Assembly (NCBI RefSeq): GCF_003589925.1
Contig: NZ_CP032382.1
Coordinates: 1,860,001 to 1,924,000 of the forward strand
Origin: Chryseolinea soli
GTDB lineage: Bacteria > Bacteroidota > Bacteroidia > Cytophagales > Cyclobacteriaceae
Direction of reading: 5' to 3'
DNA length: 64,000 bases
Shown here: positions 18,195 to 26,428 of the stretch, piece after piece
How positions within the stretch are numbered: position 1 is the stretch's first letter
Layout of the letters: each line of letters begins with the position of its first letter
Notes under the pieces: model-generated
The model's database searches: none
Told to the model about the DNA's origin: nothing
The model's input: the letters and a program-made list of their open reading frames with translations, nothing else
Position numbers and translations under genes: made by a program

Positions 18195-19226
18195 TCATTC
18201 CTTGAAGATAAAAACTTTGCCTTCGCCTTTCCGCGTGATGTAGCCGCGATACATGCCGGAAGTGCAAAACGGGAATGCGAAATTTCCCTGGCGATCGAGG
18301 ACAATCGCGCCGCCATTGCCTCCCAAGGCGGGTAGCTTTTTCAGGATCACGCTGTCGGCGGCTTGCTGCACGCTGAGGTTGCTGTACTTCATGAGGCTGG
18401 CAATGTCGTGGGCGGCGCTGAGTCGGATGTAGAATTCTCCCCAGCCTGTTCCGGACACGGCGCAGGTGGCATTCTCGGCATAGGTGCCGGCGCCAATGAT
18501 GGGAGCATCGCCCACCCTTCCGTATTTTTTGTTGGTCATGCCGCCGGTGGAAGTTCCTGCCGCCAGGTTGCCGTATTGGTCGAGCGCGACGCAGCCGACC
18601 GTCCCGAATTTTTTATCTTTTATGTACGGGTCGATCCATTGGGCCTCGCGGTTTTTTTCGTTGGCTTTTGCCTTGAGCAATTGCTGGTAGCGGGTGGAGT
18701 CGAAGAAGTAGCTGTTGGGCACGATGTCGAGGCCTTGCTCTTCGGCAAATTTCTCGGCACCTTTTCCCGTCAGCATCACGTGCTCCGACTTGGTCATGAC
18801 CGCATAGGCTGCGGTGATGGGATTTTTGATGGTGGTGACACCGGCCACGGCGCCGGCCATGAGATTGCTGCCATCCATGATGGCGGCGTCCAGTTCGTTT
18901 ATGCCTTCGCTGGTGAAGACGGCCCCTTTGCCGGCATTAAACAGGGGCGAATCTTCCATGATGCGAATGGCGGCGATCACGGCGTCTGTGCTCTTGCCTC
19001 CGCGCTCCAACACGGCGTAGCCCGAGTCTAGGGCGGCCGTGAGACGCTCGCGGTAGGCAGCCTCTTTTTCGGGTGTCAGATTCTCACGGAGGATGTTTCC
19101 TGCGCCTCCGTGGATCACCAGTGTGATGGGGCCAGGTTTTGCGTCGGCAAGTGCCCGTTTCTTCCCGTTTTTTAGCGTGCAGCCCAGGGCAACAACGAGT
19201 AGTAAAGGGAAAAGAAGTCTCACCAT
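18195..19226 (-). CDS. Isoaspartyl peptidase / L-asparaginase (Ntn hydrolase)
   Basis: 343 residues, family T2. It hydrolyses asparagine and beta-aspartyl dipeptides after cleaving itself. Motifs: VIHGGAGNI, NAGKGAVFTSEG, LDAAIMDG, the cleavage site KFGTVGCVALD with T209 as nucleophile, and GTSTGGMTNK for substrate binding. The N-terminus MVRLLFPLLLVVALGC ends in a weak lipobox (ALGC), so it may be a periplasmic lipoprotein. A longer in-frame reading to 19772 is antisense to the neighbouring Lys/Ala-rich gene and is rejected. Confidence 0.93.
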   Translation of the reverse strand: MVRLLFPLLLVVALGCTLKNGKKRALADAKPGPITLVIHGGAGNILRENLTPEKEAAYRERLTAALDSGYAVLERGGKSTDAVIAAIRIMEDSPLFNAGKGAVFTSEGINELDAAIMDGSNLMAGAVAGVTTIKNPITAAYAVMTKSEHVMLTGKGAEKFAEEQGLDIVPNSYFFDSTRYQQLLKAKANEKNREAQWIDPYIKDKKFGTVGCVALDQYGNLAAGTSTGGMTNKKYGRVGDAPIIGAGTYAENATCAVSGTGWGEFYIRLSAAHDIASLMKYSNLSVQQAADSVILKKLPALGGNGGAIVLDRQGNFAFPFCTSGMYRGYITRKGEGKVFIFKE

Positions 19227-19301
19227 ATACCGAAAACATGGGTTAAGAAGGCGGGGAAATTTAATCAGAACACCGGTTCGGCAATTAATTAAGTCAATAT
19301 T

Positions 19302-19331
19302 TTTGTTTTCGTGCATGGACGCATAATTTTG
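19302..19331 (+). promoter_or_regulatory. Bacteroidota-type promoter
   Basis: TTTG (19302-19305), an 18-base spacer, then TAATTTTG (19324-19331), a full match to TAnnTTTG. The ATG of the DksA-like gene follows 31 bases later. Confidence 0.65.
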
Positions 19332-19362
19332 CGCATCTTTTACCAAACGGAGAAAACCCATT

Positions 19363-20211
19363 ATGGCTAAGAATAAGAAAACAACCTCGAAGGCAGCAAA
19401 GAAAGCCCCTGCAAAAGCTAAACCGGCAGCCAAAGCGAAAAAGACGGTCGCCGCGAAAGCTAAAAAAGCTCCAGCCAAGAAGGTTGTGGCCAAGAAAGCA
19501 GCCCCCAAAGCTCCGGCCAAGAAGGCAGTGGTAGCAAAGAAAGCAGCTCCTAAAAAAGCCGTAGCCGAGAAAAAAGCAGAGAAGCCCGTAGCGCTCAAGG
19601 TCGAGAAGGCCGCACCCAAGGTTGAAAAACCTGCGCCCAAGGCAGCTGTTGCCCCTAAGCCGGTTGCCAAAAAAGTGGAATCCGCTCCCAAGAAAGTAGA
19701 AAAAGAAAAAACAGATAGGCCGGTGCAATCTGCCCCCTCGGCAACCAAGCCGGCTCCGCCACAATTAAACATTTTTCCTGTGCCAAATCAGAGACCAATT
19801 GCGCATAAGCAAGTGAAAGTATCGACCGGTGAAGACAGAACGCGCTACTCCGAAGATGAACTGAGAGAATTTGAAACACTCATCAACAAGAAGCTGGACA
19901 AAGCCAAAGATGAGTATAGAATCCTGAAAGAAACCCTGAATCGCAACAACGACGAAGGAACCGATGCTACATCGGGTGGAAATACCAAAGTGCTGGAAGA
20001 CGGTGCGGAAACTGCGGAGAAAGAAAATCTCAGCCAACTTGCCGCTCGTCAACAGAAGTACATCATGAACCTGGAAAATGCATTGATCCGTATCAAAAAC
20101 GGCACCTATGGCATCTGCTCCGTCACGGGCAAGTTGATCCCCAAGGAACGCCTCATCGCTGTGCCGCATACGACACAGTCGATCGAAGCGAAAATGATGC
20201 AGCAGGACTAG
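19363..20211 (+). CDS. DksA/TraR-like protein with histone-H1-like basic N-terminus
   Basis: 282 residues. Residues 1 to about 120 are almost wholly Lys, Ala, Pro and Val in KKAPAK-type repeats, like histone H1 or AlgP tails that bind DNA. A linker (LNIFPVPNQRP) leads to a DksA/TraR-like helical hairpin (TRYSEDELREFETLINKKLD, ARQQKYIMNLENALIRIKNG) and the end motif YGICSVTGKLIPKERLIAVP. Only one of the four zinc-ligand Cys of classical DksA remains, which is common in this phylum's version. DksA-type proteins bind RNA polymerase; the tail may tether it to DNA (inference). A promoter and a terminator frame it as a single-gene unit. Confidence 0.85.
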   Translation: MAKNKKTTSKAAKKAPAKAKPAAKAKKTVAAKAKKAPAKKVVAKKAAPKAPAKKAVVAKKAAPKKAVAEKKAEKPVALKVEKAAPKVEKPAPKAAVAPKPVAKKVESAPKKVEKEKTDRPVQSAPSATKPAPPQLNIFPVPNQRPIAHKQVKVSTGEDRTRYSEDELREFETLINKKLDKAKDEYRILKETLNRNNDEGTDATSGGNTKVLEDGAETAEKENLSQLAARQQKYIMNLENALIRIKNGTYGICSVTGKLIPKERLIAVPHTTQSIEAKMMQQD

Positions 20212-20224
20212 AGCCGATCCCTTT

Positions 20225-20262
20225 CTCCATCCGGCGTTGCCGGATGGAGTGTTTCCCTTTTT
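20225..20262 (+). terminator. Rho-independent terminator of the DksA-like gene
   Basis: Perfect 11-bp stem CTCCATCCGGC (20225-20235) with GCCGGATGGAG (20239-20249), 3-base loop GTT, followed by TGTTTCCCTTTTT. Confidence 0.9.
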
Positions 20263-20303
20263 ACCCGGAATTTTTACCGTATCTTTATCAACGCTGATTA
20301 CCC

Positions 20304-20909
20304 GTGGACTTTTTACAAAATCATATCGAGGCCCTCATCTTTTGCACGCCCACGCCCATCAAAACGGCTGACATCAAGGCGTGTCTTTCCGAAATGTTCA
20401 ATGCAGACGTTCCGGAAGAAGACATTCAGGGCGCCATTCAGCGACTGGACGAAAAATTTCAGGGCGAAGAATTTTCTTTTCAGCTCTTCAAATCGTCTGG
20501 CGGCTATCAATTCCTGACCAAGCCAGCCTATCAGGCCAGCATCGGCATTATGCTGAAACAGCAATCGAAGAAGCGGTTGTCTACGTCGGCGATGGAAACG
20601 CTTTCCATCATTGCCTACAAACAGCCCATCTCGAAAACCGAAATTGAAAATATACGCGGCGTAAATTGTGACTATGCCGTGCAAAAATTGCTCGACAAGA
20701 GCTTGATCGAGATCACCGGTAAGGCTGACACTATTGGGCGTCCGATGTTGTATGGCACCACGCCCAAGTTCATGGAGTACTTTGGAATTAATGATCTCGC
20801 GGAATTGCCAATCCCGAAAGATTTCGTGGCAGAAGTAAACACGATTGGCGAAAATCCCGAGACCGAAACCACAACTACCCCAGACCCCGAACCCGATGCC
20901 CAGATCTGA
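20304..20909 (+). CDS. scpB: Segregation and condensation protein B
   Basis: 201 residues. ScpB dimers join ScpA and SMC in the chromosome condensation complex. Two winged-helix domains: HIEALIFCTPTPIKTADI at the start, and STSAMETLSIIAYKQPISKT with IENIRGVNCDYAVQKLLDKS and IGRPMLYGTTPKFMEYFGI in the second, the family signature. The tail after residue 175 is acidic and Pro/Thr-rich. The start is GTG 20304; no ATG precedes the conserved HIEALIF. The end overlaps the next gene by 14 bases, suggesting coupled expression with the pseudouridine synthase, a pairing common in bacteria. Confidence 0.93.
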   Translation: MDFLQNHIEALIFCTPTPIKTADIKACLSEMFNADVPEEDIQGAIQRLDEKFQGEEFSFQLFKSSGGYQFLTKPAYQASIGIMLKQQSKKRLSTSAMETLSIIAYKQPISKTEIENIRGVNCDYAVQKLLDKSLIEITGKADTIGRPMLYGTTPKFMEYFGINDLAELPIPKDFVAEVNTIGENPETETTTTPDPEPDAQI

Positions 20910-22599
20910 TTCCTCAAGTTCATCACGCGGCCGCAAAGGCCCCTCATCCAAAAGCACAGGGGGAAGATCCGCCGGCCGTTCAGGTGACAAACCCTTTAAG
21001 AAACCCGCTGGAAAATCGTTCCGGAAAGATTCCGATGGAGGTTCTTTTGCTGCCAAACGCAGTGCGAAACCCTTCGGCAAAGACCGCGATGACAAACCCG
21101 CTTTCAAAAAGAAAACTTTCGGTGCCGAAAGCGGCGCCAAAAGACCTTACAAGAAATTCGATAGCGACGACAAACCCGCTTTCAAAAAGAAAACGTTCGG
21201 TGCCGAAGGCGGTGCCAAAAGACCTTATAAGAAATTCGATAGCGACGACAAGCCGTCCTTCGGAAAACGAACCTCCGCTTCATCGCGCGGCGAGCGCCCT
21301 TTCAAAAAGGCAGGAGGCGAAGACAAGCCTTTCGGCGATCGGAGACGCTCGTCCTCTACAGGTCCTCGCGAAGAGAGACCCTACAAGAAATTTAGCAGCG
21401 AAGACAAGCCTTTCGGTGATAGAAGACGTTCGTCTTCCTCCGGACCCCGCGAAGAAAGACCTTACAAAAAATCCAGCAGCGACGACAAGCCCTTTGACGA
21501 CAGGAGACGTTCTTCTGCTCCTCGCGAGGAAAGACCCTACAAAAAAAGATCGGATGCCGGCGACAAACCTTCGTTCCGCGACAAGGGAACTTCGCGTGGT
21601 GAAAGACCTTTTAAAAAGGCCGACGATGCTGAAGATCGTTCTGCAAGAAAATTCGATAGCGGCAATTTTGGCAAGCCTTACAAAAAAGCCTATCCGAAAA
21701 AAGACGACGAAAACGAGAAGCCCGTTCGACGCGAAAGAAGCGCTCCTTCCGAAAGAAGTGCGCCGCTGGAAAGCCGTAGTGACAGACCGGTAGAGAAATT
21801 CGACAAGGCCAAGATCGTTCGCCGCAAGCCGTCGGATAGCGCCAGCGCCGCCCCTTCCAAAGGCAACGAAGCCGAGGCACCGGCACAAACTGGAAAGATC
21901 CGTCTCAACAAATATATCGCGAACAGTGGTGTCTGCTCGCGCCGTGAGGCCGACGAACTCATCACCATGGGGTTGATCTCGGTGAATGGCAAGACCGTCA
22001 CCGAGCTGGGCTATAAAGTAAACCCCGGCGACGAAGTGCGTCACGAAAACAAAGTGCTGCGCGCGGAGAAACCGGTTTACATTTTGATGAATAAACCCAA
22101 AGGGTTTCTCACCACCACTTCCGACCCGCAGGAACGCAACACGGTGATGCACATCATCGGCAACCACGTGAAAGAACGCGTCTATCCCGTCGGTCGCCTG
22201 GACCGCAACACGACCGGTCTCTTGTTGCTCACCAACGACGGTGACCTGGCCGACAAGCTCATGCACCCGTCCTACAATGTGAAGAAGATCTACAAAGTGG
22301 AGCTCGACCGCCCCATCACCAAAGGCGATGCGCAGACCATTCTCGAAGGCGTGAAGCTGGAAGAAGGCCGCGCCGTGGTAGATGATATCGCCATCGTTTC
22401 GGAAGATCGCAAAACCGTGGGCCTCGAAATTCACATCGGCTGGAACCGCGTGGTGCGCCGCATCTTTGAATCGTTGGAGTATCAGGTGGTGAAACTGGAT
22501 CGCTCGGTGTATGCGGGGCTGAACAAGAAGGACCTCGGCCGCGGCGAATGGCGATTCCTGACGAAGGAAGAACTGATCCTCCTAAAGCACTATAAATAG
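20896..22599 (+). CDS. rluB: RluB/RsuA-family pseudouridine synthase with long disordered repeat N-terminus
   Basis: 567 residues. Residues 1-330 are low-complexity, built of Lys/Arg/Asp/Ser repeats such as DDKPAFKKKTFG and GPREERPYKK. An S4 RNA-binding domain follows from about 333 (IRLNKYIANSGVCSRREADE, GLISVNGKTV), then the synthase domain with VYPVGRLDRNTTGLLLLTND; D436 in GRLDR is the catalytic Asp. The family modifies 23S rRNA (U2605) or 16S rRNA; which one here is not decided. ATG 20896 is preferred over 20845 because the latter lies deep in scpB. The extension is far longer than in proteobacterial RluB. Confidence 0.92.
   Translation: MPRSDSSSSSRGRKGPSSKSTGGRSAGRSGDKPFKKPAGKSFRKDSDGGSFAAKRSAKPFGKDRDDKPAFKKKTFGAESGAKRPYKKFDSDDKPAFKKKTFGAEGGAKRPYKKFDSDDKPSFGKRTSASSRGERPFKKAGGEDKPFGDRRRSSSTGPREERPYKKFSSEDKPFGDRRRSSSSGPREERPYKKSSSDDKPFDDRRRSSAPREERPYKKRSDAGDKPSFRDKGTSRGERPFKKADDAEDRSARKFDSGNFGKPYKKAYPKKDDENEKPVRRERSAPSERSAPLESRSDRPVEKFDKAKIVRRKPSDSASAAPSKGNEAEAPAQTGKIRLNKYIANSGVCSRREADELITMGLISVNGKTVTELGYKVNPGDEVRHENKVLRAEKPVYILMNKPKGFLTTTSDPQERNTVMHIIGNHVKERVYPVGRLDRNTTGLLLLTNDGDLADKLMHPSYNVKKIYKVELDRPITKGDAQTILEGVKLEEGRAVVDDIAIVSEDRKTVGLEIHIGWNRVVRRIFESLEYQVVKLDRSVYAGLNKKDLGRGEWRFLTKEELILLKHYK
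21088..21243 (+). repeat. Two tandem 78-bp coding repeats
   Basis: Two near-identical 78-base copies (21088-21165 and 21166-21243) encode the 26-residue unit beginning DDKPAFKKKTFGAE. A third, decayed copy follows. Confidence 0.85.
21319..21552 (+). repeat. Three tandem ~81-bp coding repeats
   Basis: Units at 21319-21399, 21400-21480 and 21481 to about 21552 encode variants of EDKPFGDRRRSS followed by GPREERPYKK. This is a second repeat family in the same gene, in the same register of DKP and RPYKK motifs as the first. Confidence 0.85.
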
Positions 22600-22602
22600 G
22601 CT

Positions 22603-23982
22603 CTAGGCGTTCTCCAGCACAATTCTAAACGTACTTCCCTTTCCCAACTCGGAGTCGACCAGCACGATGCCTTTGATCTTGCGCAGGGCCTCCTGCACGA
22701 TGTACAGGCCCAGGCCGGTGCCCTCCGTGTCGGATGAGGCGCGGTAGAACATGTCGAAGATCTTCGAGATATTTTCTTTTGCAATACCCCTGCCGTTGTC
22801 CTCCACGGCAATCTCCACCACTTGTTTGACACGCTTGAACGTTACCCGGATAAAGGGATTGGGCTGGTCCAGGTTGTGATACTTCACGGCGTTGGCCATG
22901 AGGTTGTTCAGGATGATCTTCATCTGGTTGTAGTCGCTCTTGAACAGGTGGCTGTCTTCGTTGTTGTAGTCGAGGGAAATCGCAGAGGCGCCTTTGTTAA
23001 AGCGGATGTCGTTGATGGTGTCGTCCAGCAGTTTGGTGAGGTCAAGCTCCTCCACTTTCAGGTCGATCTTTTTGCTACGCGACAAACTGAGAATATCGCC
23101 CATGACAAGGTCGAGACGTTTGATGCGCTCTTCGATCATGTTCATGAAGGTGCGCGCCTTTTCTTCCTCGAGTTCTATTTTTCCCAGATAGGTGAGCCCG
23201 AGAATGGATGCGATGGGAGTGCGCAGATCGTGAGAGGTGCTGGACAGGAAGCTGTCGAGTTCTTTGTTTTCGCGGTTCAGATTTTCGCGTTCGTCTTCCA
23301 GGAACCACATCACCATGCTCATGCCCATGAGACAGATCAGCAATAAATCGACGGCCCCAAACAAATCGAGAGCGTTTACTTTTATGCCCAGTACATTGAA
23401 CAATTTGATGGTAAAATAATACAGTTGGTAGGCGCTGAAACTGATCAGCGAACCCGACAGCAATTGCTGGCCAAATCCCTTCGAAAATTTCTTGTTGGTC
23501 CACACCACCATGCCGGCCATGAGAAAGCCGATGCCCGTGATGATGGCGCGACTGCCGAAGCTCAACAAATAATAAGAAAACGGTCCCGACTGGCTAAAGG
23601 CCACCACGGAGAAGAAGGCCAGAATAGAAGAAGCAGCCAAAATCATATTGAATCTCCGGCGGGGGAAGGCGCGCTCATAGACCAGTTCGTAGGTGCCCCG
23701 CAAAATGAGGATGATCTGGAGAAAACACGACAACTGTGCCACCACACTGACCGCCTTCCGGAGCAGCGAGCCGGTGGGATCCAGGAAAACCGAAAGCACG
23801 CCCGAGCTGCCCACGTAGATGGTGAATGCCATCCAACTGAGGGCCCATGTGAAAAGGAACCGGCGACGCGCCAGCTTGCCAAAATGTCTGAAAATAAAGT
23901 AAAAGATCAGGCCTAGAATCACTTCGGCCAGATAGATGTAGAGCAAACGGGTATGGTCTTCGGAGAGGTTAAGCGAACCCAT
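22603..23982 (-). CDS. Membrane sensor histidine kinase
   Basis: 459 residues. The first 240 hold about seven membrane helices (from YIYLAEVILGLIFYFIF to LLLICLMGMSMVMWFL), a 7TM-like sensor with no periplasmic domain of note. Then a HisKA domain with phospho-acceptor SSTSHDLRTPIASILGL and a HATPase_c domain (MKIILNNLMANAVKYHN, VEDNGRGIAKE, GTGLGLYIVQEAL). No response regulator is adjacent, so it is an orphan kinase. The signal is unknown. It converges on the pseudouridine synthase gene with only three bases between the stops. Confidence 0.92.
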   Translation of the reverse strand: MGSLNLSEDHTRLLYIYLAEVILGLIFYFIFRHFGKLARRRFLFTWALSWMAFTIYVGSSGVLSVFLDPTGSLLRKAVSVVAQLSCFLQIILILRGTYELVYERAFPRRRFNMILAASSILAFFSVVAFSQSGPFSYYLLSFGSRAIITGIGFLMAGMVVWTNKKFSKGFGQQLLSGSLISFSAYQLYYFTIKLFNVLGIKVNALDLFGAVDLLLICLMGMSMVMWFLEDERENLNRENKELDSFLSSTSHDLRTPIASILGLTYLGKIELEEEKARTFMNMIEERIKRLDLVMGDILSLSRSKKIDLKVEELDLTKLLDDTINDIRFNKGASAISLDYNNEDSHLFKSDYNQMKIILNNLMANAVKYHNLDQPNPFIRVTFKRVKQVVEIAVEDNGRGIAKENISKIFDMFYRASSDTEGTGLGLYIVQEALRKIKGIVLVDSELGKGSTFRIVLENA

Positions 23983-24060
23983 TCAGTACGTTTTGATTAA
24001 GCCCCCACGGAAGGAGACCGGTTTCTATGCTAAATTACTAAAAATGACACGTGTGCGGGC

Positions 24061-24091
24061 AAAAAAGAAAAAGCCTCCGAGGGGGAGGCTT
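24061..24091 (-). terminator. Terminator downstream of tRNA-Phe
   Basis: AAGCCTCC (24071-24078) pairs with GGAGGCTT (24084-24091); on the minus strand the stem is followed by TTTCTTTTTT. Confidence 0.85.
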
Positions 24092-24101
24092 ATCTTTTGC
24101 G

Positions 24102-24174
24102 TGGTGATGGAGGGAATTGAACCCCCGACACAAGGATTTTCAGTCCTTTGCTCTACCAACTGAGCTACATCACC
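24102..24174 (-). tRNA. tRNA-Phe (GAA)
   Basis: 73 nt. Minus-strand acceptor arms GGTGATG and CATCACC pair fully, with discriminator A. D-arm GCTCAGTTGGTAGAGC, anticodon loop CTGAAAA with GAA, and T-loop GGGTTCAATTCCC are all present. The 3' CCA is not encoded. Confidence 0.97.
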
Positions 24175-24279
24175 TAAAAATGAGGCACAAAAGTATGTAA
24201 TTTTAGTTTCCATCCAAAAAAGGATCAGGTTTTATTAAGTACTGCTTTCCTTTTAAGATTTAAGAGTTTAAATCGGAAT

Positions 24280-25602
24280 ATGATTCAGCAGATCGCATTT
24301 ATCATCGTTTTGGGGGCCGCTGGCTATTTTATCCGGAAACGCTTTTTGTTTATCTGGGCCAATATTAAGCTTGGAAAATCCAAGGAGATCAAGGATCGTG
24401 GCGCCGACCGGATGCGAAACATGCTGTTGGTGGCTTTTGGCCAAAAGAAGATGTTCAAGCGGTTCATTCCCGCTTTTTTGCATTTTTTTATCTACATCGG
24501 CTTCCTCATCATCAACCTGGAGGTCCTGGAATTTATCATCGATGGGATGGCCGGTACACACCGGATTTTTGCCCCTTATCTGGGTGCTCTTTACCCATTC
24601 CTGATGAATCTCTTTGAGTTCCTGGCCGTGGCGGTTCTGGTGGCCTGCGCCATCATGCTGATCCGGAGAAATGTTATCCGCGTGAGGCGCTTTTGGTCGG
24701 CCGAAATGACGGCATGGCCCCGTTTGGACGCCAACCTCATCCTGATCACCGAAATTGTTTTGATGACGGCCATTCTCACCATGAATGCGACCGACCAGGT
24801 GCTGCAAACAAAAATGCCCGAGCACTATGCCGCCACCGGCAAATTATTCTTTAGCGCCAACCTCATTCCGCTTTTCCAGCATCTGGATGTTGTGCCCCTG
24901 GTGATCATCGAGCGTGTGGCCTGGTGGTTTCACATCCTGGGGATCCTCGGGTTTGCCATCTACATCACCTACTCCAAGCACCTTCACATTTTCCTGGCAT
25001 TCCCCAACACGTACTTCGCCAACCTTGAACCCAAGGGCCAGATCATCAACATGCCCGTGGTGACAAACGAAGTGAAATCGATGCTGGGTCTTACCGACGC
25101 CGCGGCCACCACCGGACCTCCGGCCGAACCCGGACGCTTCGGCGCAAAGGATGTGAACGACCTGACCTGGAATAATCTGCTGGCCGCCTACAGCTGCACA
25201 GAATGCGGACGGTGTACATCGGAATGCCCGGCCAACCTTACCGGCAAAAAACTATCACCCCGCAAGATCATGATGGACACCCGCGACCGCATGGAAGAAG
25301 TGGGCAAGAGCCTCAGCACCGGCGGGGCCGGGCTAGGCGATGGCAAAACGTTATTGAATGACTACATCACCAAAGAGGAGATCAACGCCTGCACCAGCTG
25401 CAATGCCTGTGTGGAGGCCTGCCCGGTGATGATCAATCCCCTTGAAATTATCCTGGAGTTAAAACGCTACGTGGCCATGGAAGAATCGGGATCACCCGCT
25501 TCGTGGAACTCCATGTTCCAGAATATCGAGACCAATTTTGCGCCCTGGAAATTTTCGCCGGCCGATCGCTTCAATTGGGTCAATGAACTAAAGAACAAGT
25601 AA
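24280..25602 (+). CDS. Membrane-bound 4Fe-4S protein, HdrD-like N-terminal partner
   Basis: 440 residues. The N-terminal 240 contain about five membrane helices (HFFIYIGFLIINLEVLEFII, LFEFLAVAVLVACAIMLI, WWFHILGILGFAIYI), like the NarI/cytochrome-b-type anchors of heterodisulfide-reductase relatives. The C-terminal part has two full 4Fe-4S motifs, CTECGRCTSECP and CTSCNACVEACP. It probably passes electrons between the quinone pool and a soluble donor. The next gene, 12 bases downstream, supplies the CCG-domain half, so the two likely form one complex. Donor unknown; links to ETF or acyl-CoA oxidation are only suspected. Confidence 0.85.
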   Translation: MIQQIAFIIVLGAAGYFIRKRFLFIWANIKLGKSKEIKDRGADRMRNMLLVAFGQKKMFKRFIPAFLHFFIYIGFLIINLEVLEFIIDGMAGTHRIFAPYLGALYPFLMNLFEFLAVAVLVACAIMLIRRNVIRVRRFWSAEMTAWPRLDANLILITEIVLMTAILTMNATDQVLQTKMPEHYAATGKLFFSANLIPLFQHLDVVPLVIIERVAWWFHILGILGFAIYITYSKHLHIFLAFPNTYFANLEPKGQIINMPVVTNEVKSMLGLTDAAATTGPPAEPGRFGAKDVNDLTWNNLLAAYSCTECGRCTSECPANLTGKKLSPRKIMMDTRDRMEEVGKSLSTGGAGLGDGKTLLNDYITKEEINACTSCNACVEACPVMINPLEIILELKRYVAMEESGSPASWNSMFQNIETNFAPWKFSPADRFNWVNELKNK

Positions 25603-25614
25603 AGAAAACAAGGC

Positions 25615-26415
25615 ATGTCAGACGTAACGTTTTCCGTACCCACCATGGCCGAGCTGGCGGCCAAAGGAGAATCGCCCGAAGTACTTTTCTGGGTGGGATG
25701 CGCCGGCTCTTTCGACGACCGCTACAAGCGCGTGACCAAGGCTTTTGTAAAGATCCTGCATGCCGTCAACATCAAGTTTGCTGTGTTGGGCACGGAAGAG
25801 ACGTGCACGGGCGATCCGGCACGCCGCGCGGGCAACGAATTTCTTTTCCAGATGCAGGCCATGAACAATATCCAGGTGCTGAATGGCTATGGCATAAAAA
25901 AGGTGGTGACCGCGTGTCCGCATTGCTTCAACACGATAAAGAACGAATATCCGGAATTGGGTGGGACCTATGAGGTCATCCATCACTCCACTTTTCTTCA
26001 AAATTTAATTTCCGAAGGGAAGATCAAGCTGAAGGAAGGCGGCTCGTTCAAGGGAAGAAAGATCACGTATCACGATTCCTGCTACCTGGGCCGCGCCAAC
26101 AATGTTTATGAAGCGCCCCGCGCCGTGTTGGAAGCGCTGGATGCCGACCTGGTGGAAATGAAACGCTGCCGCACGACCGGCCTTTGCTGTGGTGCGGGCG
26201 GCGGGCAAATGTTCAAGGAGCCCGAAAAAGGCAACAAAGACATCAACGTGGCACGCACAGAAGAAGCCCTGTCGACGGGTGCCGCAACGATTGCCGTGGC
26301 CTGTCCGTTTTGCATGACCATGATGAGCGACGGAGTCAAAAATAAAGAGCGCGAGGCCGATGTTCAGGTGAAGGATCTCGCCGAACTTATTGCCGAGGCG
26401 CAAGGTTTATCCTGA
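25615..26415 (+). CDS. CCG-domain Fe-S protein, HdrB-like
   Basis: 266 residues of the HdrB/GlpC/LutA type. FWVGCAGSFDDRYKR and ETCTGDPARRAGNE begin the first cysteine-rich half and CPHCFNTIKNEYP follows. The second half has the CCG motif: YHDSCYLGRANNVYEAPR with CCGAGGGQMF, then ACPFCMTMMSDG. Such domains bind unusual 4Fe-4S clusters where two-electron chemistry or electron transfer takes place. It lies between the membrane Fe-S protein and a small conserved protein with gaps of 12 and 13 bases, an operon by spacing. Confidence 0.88.
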   Translation: MSDVTFSVPTMAELAAKGESPEVLFWVGCAGSFDDRYKRVTKAFVKILHAVNIKFAVLGTEETCTGDPARRAGNEFLFQMQAMNNIQVLNGYGIKKVVTACPHCFNTIKNEYPELGGTYEVIHHSTFLQNLISEGKIKLKEGGSFKGRKITYHDSCYLGRANNVYEAPRAVLEALDADLVEMKRCRTTGLCCGAGGGQMFKEPEKGNKDINVARTEEALSTGAATIAVACPFCMTMMSDGVKNKEREADVQVKDLAELIAEAQGLS

Positions 26416-26428
26416 AAACGAAGTAGCC

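Noticed and set aside
19227..19772. N-terminal extension of the isoaspartyl peptidase frame (Phe/Gly/Ala-rich)
   Set aside because: It is the antisense reading of the Lys/Ala-rich DksA-like gene; the real signal peptide and ATG are at 19226.
21088..21552. CRISPR-like array
   Set aside because: The repeats are in-frame coding tandem units with no spacers.
21280..22434. 384-residue minus-strand open frame rich in Arg and Phe
   Set aside because: It is antisense to the pseudouridine synthase and its repeats.
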